DNA of 64,000 nucleotides from Propionicimonas paludicola (GCF_002563675.1 NZ_PDJC01000001.1:496001-560000), one strand, 5' to 3'; shown: positions 33,514-41,631, numbered from the stretch's first letter. Translations and numbers: made by a program. The notes: a model not told the origin generated them from the sequence alone.

Positions 33514-34988
33514 CCGCTTTGGGAATGACCCCCGTGTGTGCCGCGCCTGTCGGGTACCGGGCAGCCCACGAGCGGGTGGCCGACGAGCGTCTGCCTGCCT
33601 ACCTACACAAGTGCGTGGACTGCGATGGGCTGGCCCAGGAGTGGAGTTACGACCACGCGGACCCTGACGAGCGCTACGCGGCCGATAGGGCGAACTACGG
33701 CGCGGCCTACTCGCTGGACACCGGGCACTACCAGCCACGCTGCAAGTCCTGCCATGTGAGGTGGGACAAGATGTACGCCCGGCAGCGGCGGGGCGAGTCG
33801 CAGCCGGTGCCGACCGGGTTCGCTCCACGACGTTTTGCCCCGGAGGCGACTTGGGAGATCAGGGCGTTCGCACGGCGGGCGCTGGGGTTGCCGGATGATC
33901 CGCTCTCGGATGTTCGCGAGATGCTCGGGCACTTCGTGTCTGCCCAGACTGATGAGGATTTGGACACGGTGGCCCTGTGGATTGCGGCCACGCACTTGGG
34001 TGCCCATGGGGTGGGGCATGCGATTCCGAGGCTGGCCATCGTGGCCCCGTCCTACGGTGCTGGTAAGTCGACTCTGCTCAGGTTCGTGGCCCGGCTGTCG
34101 CATCGCGGCGAGGTGATCGGCAGCACAGTCACCAACTCCACGATTACCCGCATCGCGCAGGATGAGGGCTACTCCACGCTGTGTTTCGACGAGGCAGACA
34201 AGACTCTGCGACCGGAGAACGAGGGAGCTACCGCAATCCTCAACGCGGGCTGGGAGCGTGGGGCCACTGCGAGGTTGACGGTGCCGGTCGGGCAGGACTG
34301 GCGAGCAACCAAGGTTGATGTGTTCATGCCGGTGGCGTTCGCGGGCAATGGCGTGCGCCTCGCTCCGGATACCGAGGAACGCACCCTCACCGTGCGACTG
34401 GTCCGGTCAGAAGACACCCCGGAGGTTGACTGGGTTGAGCACCTGAGCGGCGTGGATGACCGGCTTCGCGCCCGGCTGGCGGCATGGGCGATGGACGCGG
34501 CTAGTCAGAGGCTCGTCAGGAAGCCACCAGCGCCGGGCCTGGCCGCTCGTGACCGTGATCGCTGGTCGATCATGCTCTCCGCAGCCCACGCCGCAGGCGG
34601 CCGGTGGCTTGCCACGGCTGGACGCCTCGCCCTGGTTGACCGTGACCGCCGCAAGGCTGAGACCGATGCCTCCGACCTGCCGCCCAATGAGCAACTCATG
34701 TGGGACGTGTGGGCCATCTGGCCTTCCGGGCATAACCGGATGTCGAGCAAGGCACTGGTCGATGCGCTGGCTGCGCATAACCCGAGCCTGTGGGGCGTGC
34801 CGTCCGGTAGACCCCTCACGGCAAAGGCCTTGTCCGGGAAGCTGAAGCGCTTCTACGGGATCACACCAACCCGCTGGGGCTCCGATGGTGAGCGATCGCG
34901 TGGCTACTGCCTGGCCGACATGGCCCGAGCATGGAAGCTTGTCGGAGTGCCCGACAACAGTGAAATGCCGGGCGATAGCGGCCCGTAG
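33510..34988 (+). CDS. Zinc-finger/HNH-like domain fused to DUF3631 ATPase (replication protein)
   Basis: 492 residues from GTG 33510. Residues 34-86 show KCVDCDG (Cys 35, 38), EWSYDHADPDER and PRCKSCHVRWDK (Cys 78, 81, His 82), an HNH-like zinc module. The rest is a P-loop ATPase of the DUF3631 kind found with phage and plasmid primases: Walker A SYGAGKST (181-188), Walker B LCFDEAD (224-230), and the C-terminal HNPSLWGVPSGRPLTAKALS helix region common to DUF3631. Probably the helicase/replication initiator of the element. No primase (Prim-Pol) domain is seen. Nuclease activity of the N-terminus is inference. Confidence 0.78.
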   Translation: MTALGMTPVCAAPVGYRAAHERVADERLPAYLHKCVDCDGLAQEWSYDHADPDERYAADRANYGAAYSLDTGHYQPRCKSCHVRWDKMYARQRRGESQPVPTGFAPRRFAPEATWEIRAFARRALGLPDDPLSDVREMLGHFVSAQTDEDLDTVALWIAATHLGAHGVGHAIPRLAIVAPSYGAGKSTLLRFVARLSHRGEVIGSTVTNSTITRIAQDEGYSTLCFDEADKTLRPENEGATAILNAGWERGATARLTVPVGQDWRATKVDVFMPVAFAGNGVRLAPDTEERTLTVRLVRSEDTPEVDWVEHLSGVDDRLRARLAAWAMDAASQRLVRKPPAPGLAARDRDRWSIMLSAAHAAGGRWLATAGRLALVDRDRRKAETDASDLPPNEQLMWDVWAIWPSGHNRMSSKALVDALAAHNPSLWGVPSGRPLTAKALSGKLKRFYGITPTRWGSDGERSRGYCLADMARAWKLVGVPDNSEMPGDSGP

Positions 34989-35245
34989 GGACCGACCCAA
35001 GGCTCAGTCAACGCAGGTCATACCCAACACTTCCCCAACCCTCCGAAACCGACCACGCGGGCACCGCCATACCCCCGGCCGGCCTCGTACTCCGATTACC
35101 TGGCCAATCCGGGCGATCTGGGCAAGTGCCTTGTCGGAGGCACTTTCATATGGGCAGGTACCCGGGCGACAACCGGGTCAGCAAGAGGCGGCGGCCTCCG
35201 GTGTGACGGGAGTTTCGACTTTGGCACTGCCGATGCCTCGCGCCA
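34989..35245. other. Non-coding stretch inside the element
   Basis: 257 nt between the convergent replication ATPase and TIR gene. It holds a hairpin AAGTGCC (35124-35130) / GGCACTT (35139-35145) with loop TTGTCGGA, a possible terminator, and a GC-rich run of short CCGG-type repeats around 35060-35080. Open frames here look like shadows. It could include the element's replication origin, but no iterons were recognised. Confidence 0.4.
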
Positions 35246-36580
35246 TCAGCGCGCCCGGGTCTTGCGGCGTCCTTCGAACCAACCCTCGATGAACCTCGCA
35301 TCAATGAACCGCTGCGTCAGCTCGCTGCCAGTTTCCGGAAGGTTGAGCAGCTGTGAAGTGAATCCGAATCGGTGCTCCATGTCGCTCCGGATCGCCTGCG
35401 TGATCCGGACTGTCTCGGCTGACCGAGCTTGGTAAAGCCTCTCGAACAGGGCACCCGTTGCGGGTATCCCGCGGAAGCCGAAGTCGTTCGCAAATCGGAG
35501 GTTATTGGCGTCCCACGGCCACATGTGCCACTCGATCATCCCTTGTGTCAGGAACGCACGAGTGGAGCTAGGCAACCACGTGCTGGTATCCGACAGTAGC
35601 CACAGAGCTACATCGATGGGCTCATAGAACGATGTGCTCGGTCCCATGAGTGAGCCCTGAACGTAGTGACACGCGACGTAGGCGGGGTCCATCCCGAAGA
35701 AGTCTGGTGCGTGAAGCGCGAGCTGTTCGGACACCGATCGCCGGCCCCTTTCCACGGCGACCTGGTAGCTACGCTCAATCTCTTGTTCGAGTGGCCCGCC
35801 GAAGCCGGTGATGGCTAGTTGCGGCGCGTACTCGACTACGAAACTCACATGCTTGAGGCAGGTATCGAGTAGCCCGGGGTGGGAGCGGATGAATTCGTGC
35901 ACTCGCTCTGGTGGGGTTAGCTGGCTGATCCGCTGATCGTTGGCCGCTGACCGCCATGCGTTCTGAAGAGCTGCCTGAGCGATGCGGTGCCCACGGGCAC
36001 GTGCGTCGTTGTCCCAAGGCGGCAGCGGGAACTCCCACCGCTCCCAAACCCCGGACCTGTCGTAACTCGCCTCGGACGCCATGTCGAGCCACCAATCGTC
36101 GGAGATGACCGGTGGGCTTTCCCATCCCCTTTCAATTAGGTAATCGCGCGCTTCGATCAACGATGATCCTTGGGGCCGAATCACCTTGGCGAGCTTCTTC
36201 ACGACAGCGTCCAGCCCCTCCGATGAGAGCGTTGCGACCTTGTCGGCCAGAGGAGGTGAGAATGCGCGCACGTCGCTCCTGGTTACGTTGTGCCAAATCG
36301 GGAGCAGCACGTTGCGGTCGCCATCATTCTGCCTTGCCACAAGCCCATCCAGTTCCCACTGTGGCCACTGCTTCGCGAAGAAGTGTGGGCTGAGCACGAC
36401 GACGCCGAACCGTGCTTGGGTCAGGCCCCTGTCGATCGAACGGCGCAGTCCATCCCCGATATTCAGGCTGAACTCGTCGTACCAGACTTCAATGTGGGAG
36501 TCACGAAGCCGTTCTGCCAGATCCCGGACAAAGCCATCCTTGTCCTCGCTCGCATGCGAGATGAACACGTCGTACAGCAC
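35246..36580 (-). CDS. TIR-domain protein with unknown C-terminal domain (candidate anti-phage effector)
   Basis: 444 residues from GTG 36580; TAAGCT lies 6 nt upstream. Residues 1-140 are a TIR domain: YDVFISHASEDKDGFVRDLA, the BB-loop-like VWYDEFSLNIGDGLRRSIDR, FGVVVLSPHFFAKQWPQWEL with Glu 76 at the NADase catalytic position, and VLLPIWHNVTRSDV. Residues 150-444 match no family I know; they are Trp-rich and helical (WERWEFPLPPWDNDARARGH, GMIEWHMWPWDANNLRFAND). TIR proteins on mobile elements commonly deplete NAD+ during phage infection. Third codon positions are richer in A/T than core genes, consistent with transfer. Confidence 0.82.
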   Translation of the reverse strand: MLYDVFISHASEDKDGFVRDLAERLRDSHIEVWYDEFSLNIGDGLRRSIDRGLTQARFGVVVLSPHFFAKQWPQWELDGLVARQNDGDRNVLLPIWHNVTRSDVRAFSPPLADKVATLSSEGLDAVVKKLAKVIRPQGSSLIEARDYLIERGWESPPVISDDWWLDMASEASYDRSGVWERWEFPLPPWDNDARARGHRIAQAALQNAWRSAANDQRISQLTPPERVHEFIRSHPGLLDTCLKHVSFVVEYAPQLAITGFGGPLEQEIERSYQVAVERGRRSVSEQLALHAPDFFGMDPAYVACHYVQGSLMGPSTSFYEPIDVALWLLSDTSTWLPSSTRAFLTQGMIEWHMWPWDANNLRFANDFGFRGIPATGALFERLYQARSAETVRITQAIRSDMEHRFGFTSQLLNLPETGSELTQRFIDARFIEGWFEGRRKTRAR

Positions 36581-36738
36581 TGCCTCAGCTTACGGGCGTG
36601 AAGGCGGCCCACGCGTTGCATCGGAGCATTGGCGACCCCAGTGGTGAGCCGCTCAATGCGTCCCGCGGCGACTTCGAAACCGTGGCAGGTTCACTCCTGG
36701 TTGTGGACGGCGGGTCAGAAAGAGGGCTTGTGTCGGGG

Positions 36739-37566
36739 TTATGGGGGTGGGGTTCGCGTCCAAATTAGCCATAGGCAGAGGATGTAGAGGACGACACCAC
36801 AAGTGGCGAACAAGCACAGGGCCATTATCCGGACGAGCTTCCACCAGTCTGCGCGATTGGCTGGCCGCCTGACCGCGGCGCCCAGCAATATGCCGACAAC
36901 GAGCATGAAAACCGTCCCGCCCAGCAAGCCTGCAGTTGCGAGGAGTCTTGCTGACGTGGTGGCATCCAGGTCGGCCCGCCACCCGATGACGGCAAGGATG
37001 GCCGGGGCCGACAGGCTCCCGATCAAGCTCCCGACCAGGGCGTTGTTGGTCCATTCCGGGAGATGGAAGCGGTGTGCGGGCTCCGAAGCCGGGGTAGGTG
37101 TGCTGGGGTTAGGCGTTGCGGGTGTGCTCGACGGCCTCAGTCGTTCCAGTTCCTTAGCGACAAGCCCGAACTCGGCCTCCAGGCTGGCCCGATTCTGCGT
37201 GGCTAGAAGCTGATCGGGGCTTTCGGCGGCGACCTTGAGCGTTCGAGTCAAAGGGCTGGTCAAGTCATCGGAGAACCCGTCCGTCAAGATGATGGTGAGT
37301 CGAGGAATAGACCACCGGCAACGGAAGGCTAATGGGACGGTTCTCTTCTGGTCCGCGTCGAGTGCCTCGAAGGTACTCGCCAGGCTCGGCCGCTCGTACC
37401 TGGCGTTCGCGAAGCTGACACTCACCTGAGGGTCGGGAGTCGGGGTAACGCCTAGCACCCCTGCATGGCGATCGACGATCTCCTGGGCCGCACCTACGAA
37501 CGACCAGAACTCCTCTCCGCTGGCCACCTGGATGCTGAACTGGTCCCTATAGGTGTCTTCGTCCAC
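36739..37566 (-). CDS. Three-TM membrane protein of unknown function (element cargo)
   Basis: 275 residues from GTG 37566 with GGAGG close upstream. Residues 1-140 are soluble and beta-rich (FSIQVASGEEFWSFVGAAQE, RWSIPRLTIILTDGFSDDL), then a Pro/Thr-rich linker (STPATPNPSTPTPASEP, about 147-163), then three membrane spans at about 171-192, 205-228 and 243-268. I do not recognise the family. It lies on the same strand as the TIR gene, 158 nt upstream of it, so the two may form one module. A membrane effector or anchor is one possibility; an element maintenance role is another. Confidence 0.7.
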   Translation of the reverse strand: MDEDTYRDQFSIQVASGEEFWSFVGAAQEIVDRHAGVLGVTPTPDPQVSVSFANARYERPSLASTFEALDADQKRTVPLAFRCRWSIPRLTIILTDGFSDDLTSPLTRTLKVAAESPDQLLATQNRASLEAEFGLVAKELERLRPSSTPATPNPSTPTPASEPAHRFHLPEWTNNALVGSLIGSLSAPAILAVIGWRADLDATTSARLLATAGLLGGTVFMLVVGILLGAAVRRPANRADWWKLVRIMALCLFATCGVVLYILCLWLIWTRTPPP

Positions 37567-37670
37567 GTTCCTCCCTAGGCGATGGGCAGCATGTTCTCAC
37601 GGGGTTCGGCCTCCCGGGGCCGATTCGGAACCGCGTTGAGTCGAACCGCGAAGAGAGTACCCTCGTAGTC

Positions 37671-38903
37671 ATGGCATATGCGAGGCTCGCTCCCGGCGAA
37701 CACTCAGAAATCGAAGCGGTGCCTTACCGCCGTGATGAGAACAACAAGCGAGTGAAGGCGGCGAACGTTCGGCAGGCCACTATGTGGCGGGCGCGGTGCA
37801 AGTACCGGTCGCTGGACGGGGTGAGGGAGGACGTCACTAGGTATGCCAGGACGAAACAAGCTGCGGTTCAGGCTGTCCGGGAGGCGGTTGCCGATAAGCG
37901 CCATGCGTCGGCTGGTTCCGGGGACGACTCGCTGAAGCCTTCTACGCCGTTCATCCAGGCGGGTCGCGTCTGGCTGAAGCAGATCGAACGGCCCGAGGCT
38001 GGGAAGTCGGCGAAGACGCTGGAGGCCTACCGTGGCGCGTTCGCCCGCTACATCGACACCGACGGCTGTCACCTCCGCGGACTCACCCTGGCTCAAGCCA
38101 ACGATGTTCAGCGCCTGCTCGCGCTGCTCCAGCGCGTAGCGGATGAACATGGGTCCGGGGCTGCGAAGACGCTGCGCACGGTGCTGTCCGGGGTGCTGGG
38201 CATGGCTCTTCGGCGCGGAGTGTTGCCTGTCAACGCCGCTCTGCAGACGGGCGCTGTCAAGGCGATCAATCCCCGGGCCAGTGCCCGTGACATTCGCCGA
38301 AGCCTTACGTCCGATGAGCGGATTCAGGCCATGGAGGCGGCCGACGCTCTTGCGGCGCAGGAGTGGGCGGACCCGCGGAGCGCCCGCAAGTGGGAGACGG
38401 TGGCCGATCTGATCGCCTTCCTTGCTGGCACGGGCGTTCGGATCTCCGAGGCTCGCCTGCTCCGGTGGGAGCACGTCAGCCTTTCGGATGGTGCCATCGA
38501 GATCCACGGGACAAAGACCCTCAGCTCAGTGCGCGGACTCACTGCCCCGGGCTGGCTTCTCGAACGGCTACGGCGGCGCGCGAGCGTCGGCGGAACCGAA
38601 GGCATGGTCTTCCCGGCCCCGTCGCTGCAAGGGCCGGATTCGACCGTCGAGCTTGCGTCGCATGTACCCATGGATAGTTCGAACCTCCAGAAGTGGGTTC
38701 GCAAGGTCCTCAACAATGCTGGACTGCCGTGGGCGACTTCGCACACCTTCCGGCGCACCGTGGCTACGATCCTTCACGAGAGCAACGCGCCGCTGGTTCG
38801 CATCGCAGATCAGCTCGGCCACGCTAACCCAGCGATGACGGCCAGGGTCTACCTCGGCCGCGACCTGCGGGGGAACAAGGCAGAGCTAGCCGCTCTCCTT
38901 TGA
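37671..38903 (+). CDS. int: Tyrosine recombinase / integrase
   Basis: 410 residues. N-terminal arm-binding part (about 1-90), core-binding SAM-like domain (about 92-200), catalytic domain with Arg 257 (TGVRISEARLL), Lys 282, His 358 and Arg 361 (SHTFRRTVAT), His 384 (QLGHANPAMT) and nucleophile Tyr 394 (ARVYLGRD): the full set. It lies about 100 nt from the right att repeat and reads toward it. TACCCT 7 nt before the ATG, with TTGAGT upstream, indicates a leaderless start. Catalyses integration at tRNA-Lys. Confidence 0.95.
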   Translation: MAYARLAPGEHSEIEAVPYRRDENNKRVKAANVRQATMWRARCKYRSLDGVREDVTRYARTKQAAVQAVREAVADKRHASAGSGDDSLKPSTPFIQAGRVWLKQIERPEAGKSAKTLEAYRGAFARYIDTDGCHLRGLTLAQANDVQRLLALLQRVADEHGSGAAKTLRTVLSGVLGMALRRGVLPVNAALQTGAVKAINPRASARDIRRSLTSDERIQAMEAADALAAQEWADPRSARKWETVADLIAFLAGTGVRISEARLLRWEHVSLSDGAIEIHGTKTLSSVRGLTAPGWLLERLRRRASVGGTEGMVFPAPSLQGPDSTVELASHVPMDSSNLQKWVRKVLNNAGLPWATSHTFRRTVATILHESNAPLVRIADQLGHANPAMTARVYLGRDLRGNKAELAALL

Positions 38904-38933
38904 CGGTGGGACTGATGTAGCGAAATCCCTCAA

Positions 38934-38953
38934 GTGGGTACCTAAGTGGGTAC
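38934..38953. promoter_or_regulatory. Right integrase arm-type sites
   Basis: GTGGGTAC at 38934-38941 and 38946-38953, 12 nt apart, repeating the layout at the left end. They lie 57 nt inside the right att repeat. Confidence 0.6.
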
Positions 38954-38971
38954 TTCCGTCACTGAATAGAC

Positions 38972-39006
38972 AAGGTCCCTGGCTATATGACGTAGCCAGG
39001 GACCTT
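38972..39006. terminator. Element-supplied hairpin terminator between int and tRNA-Lys
   Basis: AAGGTCCCTGGCTA (38972-38985) pairs perfectly with TAGCCAGGGACCTT (38993-39006), loop TATGACG, followed on the plus strand by TT. It ends the integrase transcript and, read on the other strand, also follows the tRNA-Lys 3' end by 4 nt, replacing the native terminator lost to the left flank. Confidence 0.7.
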
Positions 39007-39009
39007 TTC

Positions 39010-39045
39010 GTGCGCCGCCAGGGACTCGAACCCCGAACCCGCTAG
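39010..39045. repeat. attR: 36-bp att repeat inside the intact tRNA-Lys
   Basis: Identical to 32972-33007. It comprises the T-arm, variable region and 3' acceptor strand of tRNA-Lys, which is complete on this side. Confidence 0.92.
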
Positions 39046-39083
39046 TTAAGAGCCAGCTGCTCTGCCAGTTGAGCTAGCGGCGC
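39011..39083 (-). tRNA. tRNA-Lys (anticodon CUU), integration target
   Basis: Acceptor GCGCCGC pairs with GCGGCGC, discriminator A, CCA not encoded. Anticodon arm GCTGG-CTCTTAA-CTAGC gives CTT. D-arm AGCTCAACTGGCAGAGC and T-arm GGGGTTCGAGTCCC are normal. 73 nt. Its 3' half is restored by the element after integration. Confidence 0.95.
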
Positions 39084-39294
39084 GCGGAAAGAGACTTTAC
39101 AACAACCCGGGCCCTGGTGCGAAATCGGGCCGCCTGCTGCGCAGATGCGTGGCTTCGTGGCCGGTCAGGGCGGCCGGCCAGATGACCGATGGGCTGGCCT
39201 CCGCGGCGCTGCGGGCTCGGTGGCGGACGGCCGAACAGCGGCCAGCCGAGCCATTCGACCCGGCTGTGACCAGCGGTGACGATAGCCTGGACCG

Positions 39295-40080
39295 GTGAGT
39301 GAACCGCAACCCGTAGACACTGGACGACGACTCAAGCGAGCACAGCGACTCAACGTCGCCCTCGCCGTGGTGGTGCTGTTCTTGTTGATGGTGGTGATCG
39401 CTCAGCAGAGCAACAGCATGACTCGGCTGGCCGTGCCGGCCCCCACAGCGGCCGCCACCAGTCAGGCCGCGGCGCCCACCACGTCCAGCGCTGCTGCCGA
39501 GCCGTCTGCGCCGGCCACCCCGCTGGCCCAGAAGGTGGCGCGCAACCTCAAGGACGACCCGATGGCCTGGGGCGATCCGGACGCGCCGCTTCTGGTCGTC
39601 GAGTGGACCGACTTCCGCTGCCCGTTCTGCGCAGCCTTCGCCAATGGCACCTTGCCGGTGCTCTACGAGGACTACGTGAAGTCAGGCAAGATGCGCTTCG
39701 AGATCCACGATGTGGCCTTCTTCGGCGACCATTCGGTGGACGCCGCCGTGGCCGCGCGGGCCGCCGGCGCCCAGGGGAAGTATCGGGAGTTCATGACCAC
39801 CCTCTACGCCGCGGCACCGCCCTCGGGGCACCCGGACATGCCCAAGGACAAGCTGGTCGGCTTCGCCAAGACGGCCGGGGTTCCGGATCTGGCGAAGTTC
39901 ACCACCGCTTTGGAGGACAAGGCCCTGCGCACCCAGGTGACCGAGTCCACGACGCTGGCCCAGTCGATGGGCGTCAGCGGCGTCCCGTTCTTCGTGATCG
40001 GCAACCAGACCATGGACGGTGCTCAGCCGCTGGCCTCCTTCCAGCAGGTGATCGAGAAAGAGCTGGCTGCGGCCAAATGA
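39295..40080 (+). CDS. Membrane-anchored DsbA-like thioredoxin-fold oxidoreductase
   Basis: 261 residues from GTG 39295 (TAGCCT 6 nt upstream, leaderless). Single N-terminal span (LNVALAVVVLFLLMVVIA, about 19-36), Ala/Thr/Pro-rich linker, then a DsbA-type domain with active site CPFC (Cys 109, 112) in VVEWTDFRCPFCAAF and cis-Pro loop SGVPFFVIG. Faces the outside and forms or isomerises disulfides in secreted proteins. ATGA overlap with a CcdA-like gene whose product can pass electrons. Confidence 0.88.
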   Translation: MSEPQPVDTGRRLKRAQRLNVALAVVVLFLLMVVIAQQSNSMTRLAVPAPTAAATSQAAAPTTSSAAAEPSAPATPLAQKVARNLKDDPMAWGDPDAPLLVVEWTDFRCPFCAAFANGTLPVLYEDYVKSGKMRFEIHDVAFFGDHSVDAAVAARAAGAQGKYREFMTTLYAAAPPSGHPDMPKDKLVGFAKTAGVPDLAKFTTALEDKALRTQVTESTTLAQSMGVSGVPFFVIGNQTMDGAQPLASFQQVIEKELAAAK

Positions 40081-40898
40081 CCGACGTCGGCCTGGTCGGC
40101 GCCTTCCTGGGTGGGGTGCTCACCCTGCTCAGCCCGTGCTCGGTGCTGCTCCTGCCGGCGTTCTTCAGCTACGCGTTCACCAGCCTGGGGGCGATGGCTT
40201 CGCGAACAACGCTGTTCTACCTGGGTCTGATCACCACTCTGGTGCCGTTGGGCCTGCTGGCCGGCGGCTTCGGGGCGCTGATCGCCGGGCACCGCGATCT
40301 GCTGATCCTGGTGGCTTCGGTGCTGGTGATCGTGCTCGGGCTGGTCCAGCTGTTGGGGGTCCCGATCCCGGGCCTGGCCCGGGCCGGTCAGCTGGCCGGG
40401 ACGTCCGGGCTGGCGGTCTATCTGCTCGGCACCGTCTACGGGGTGGCCGGCATCTGCGCCGGTCCCATCCTCGGCTCGGTACTCGCCCTGGCCGCGATCG
40501 GAGGCAGCGCTCTCTATGGCGGGATCGTGCTGCTGGTGTTCGCAGCCGGGATGGTGTTGCCGCTGTTCCTGCTGGCTCTGCTGTGGGAGCGAATCCCTGG
40601 CTTACAAGGGCTGTTGCGTCCGCGCGAGCTGAAGATCGGCCGATGGCGGAACAGCTGGACCGCGGTGATCGGCGGTGCAGTGACCGTGCTGCTCGGCATC
40701 CTGCTGCTGGTCACCGACGGCACCCTGGCCGCTCCCGGCCTGCTGGACGCCAACAGCCAGGTGAACCTGGAAGCCCAGGTGCTGGCCGGTGCCTCCCGCG
40801 TGCCGGACCTGGTCGCGGTGGCGGTGGCCGCCGTGGTGCTGATCGGAGTATGGCTGATCCAGCGCCGCCGCAGTCAGCGAGCCGGCGCCGAGAAGTAG
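40077..40898 (+). CDS. CcdA/DsbD-like thiol-disulfide electron-transfer membrane protein
   Basis: 273 residues with six to seven membrane spans. Family Cys residues are Cys 21 in TLLSPCSVLLLPAFFSYAF and Cys 127 in GTVYGVAGICAGPILGSVL. Moves reducing equivalents from cytoplasmic thioredoxin across the membrane. Start set by the ATGA overlap with the DsbA-like gene; longer open frames upstream lie inside that gene. Confidence 0.9.
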   Translation: MTDVGLVGAFLGGVLTLLSPCSVLLLPAFFSYAFTSLGAMASRTTLFYLGLITTLVPLGLLAGGFGALIAGHRDLLILVASVLVIVLGLVQLLGVPIPGLARAGQLAGTSGLAVYLLGTVYGVAGICAGPILGSVLALAAIGGSALYGGIVLLVFAAGMVLPLFLLALLWERIPGLQGLLRPRELKIGRWRNSWTAVIGGAVTVLLGILLLVTDGTLAAPGLLDANSQVNLEAQVLAGASRVPDLVAVAVAAVVLIGVWLIQRRRSQRAGAEK

Positions 40899-40905
40899 GC
40901 CCTGG

Positions 40906-41631
40906 CTAGCCGCGTCCGTGTTTGCGGATGTGAGTGATCCGCTGGCGGCGCAGTTCGTCGAGCTCGGGGTCGGGCAGCGGCTCCAACTCGCGTCCCAGCG
41001 CCAGCTCCAGCAGATAGTCGGCCAGTTCCGGGTTGCGGGCCAGCACCGGGCCGTGCGGGTAGGTGCCGATAACGGTGCCCTGGACGGCACCGTCCACCCC
41101 GTCGTTGGCGTTGCCGATCCCGATTTCCACCCGGGCCAGCGGGCGGGCCAGCGGGCCGAGCGTGGTGAAGCCGCCGTGGTTCTCGAAGCCGGTGATCAGC
41201 GACTCGGTGCCGTCCGGCTTGGTCCAGTGGGTGAGGATCTCACCGACCGCCCGGACGTCGCCGCGCCGGGTGTCGACGTCAATCAATCCCAGGCCCTCGA
41301 TCACCTCGTCATGGTCGCCCACGGTGAAGGTGTTGCCGACGATCTGCAGCCCGGCGCACACGGCGAACAGCACCGCGCCGCGCTCGACCGCACCGAAGAT
41401 GTTGCCATCGGCCTTGAGCCCGTTGACGGCCGACACCTGTGCGGCGTCCTCGCCGCCTCCGAGCAGGTAGATCGCTCCGTCGGCGGGCACGGCATCGCCG
41501 GGTTCGATGATCTCCACGGTCGCGTCGATGTCGCGGCGCAGCAGCCGCTGACGCAACACCATGGCATTGCCGCGGTCACCGTAGATGCCCAGCAGCGACT
41601 GGTAGACCAGAACGATCTTCACCGGCGTCAT
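40906..41631 (-). CDS. gatD: Lipid II isoglutaminyl synthase, glutaminase subunit GatD
   Basis: 241 residues. CobB/CobQ-type amidotransferase: IVLVYQSLLGIYGDRGNAMV, nucleophile Cys 92 in LFAVCAGLQIVGN, catalytic His 193 in GTYPHGPVLARNPELAD. Supplies ammonia to MurT to amidate D-iso-glutamate of lipid II. ATG overlaps the murT stop by 4 nt. Confidence 0.94.
   Translation of the reverse strand: MTPVKIVLVYQSLLGIYGDRGNAMVLRQRLLRRDIDATVEIIEPGDAVPADGAIYLLGGGEDAAQVSAVNGLKADGNIFGAVERGAVLFAVCAGLQIVGNTFTVGDHDEVIEGLGLIDVDTRRGDVRAVGEILTHWTKPDGTESLITGFENHGGFTTLGPLARPLARVEIGIGNANDGVDGAVQGTVIGTYPHGPVLARNPELADYLLELALGRELEPLPDPELDELRRQRITHIRKHGRG

Larger units (their letters stand above)
32972..39045. mobile_element. 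Integrative element in tRNA-Lys (satellite-like, about 6.0 kb)
   Basis: Bounded by a perfect 36-bp direct repeat identical to the 3' end of tRNA-Lys. Contents in order: arm sites, AlpA/Xis-like protein, zinc-finger/HNH-like DUF3631 ATPase, TIR-domain protein, three-TM membrane protein, tyrosine integrase, arm sites. Cargo codons use more A/T than flanking genes. No capsid, terminase, relaxase or conjugation gene is visible, so it is either a minimal phage satellite, a plasmid-like integrative element, or a reduced prophage. The intact tRNA is on the integrase side. Confidence 0.9.

Noticed and set aside
34885-35292. 135-residue plus-strand frame after the DUF3631 gene
   Set aside because: It overlaps the end of the DUF3631 gene and the end of the TIR gene, lacks a ribosome site and has no recognisable domain.
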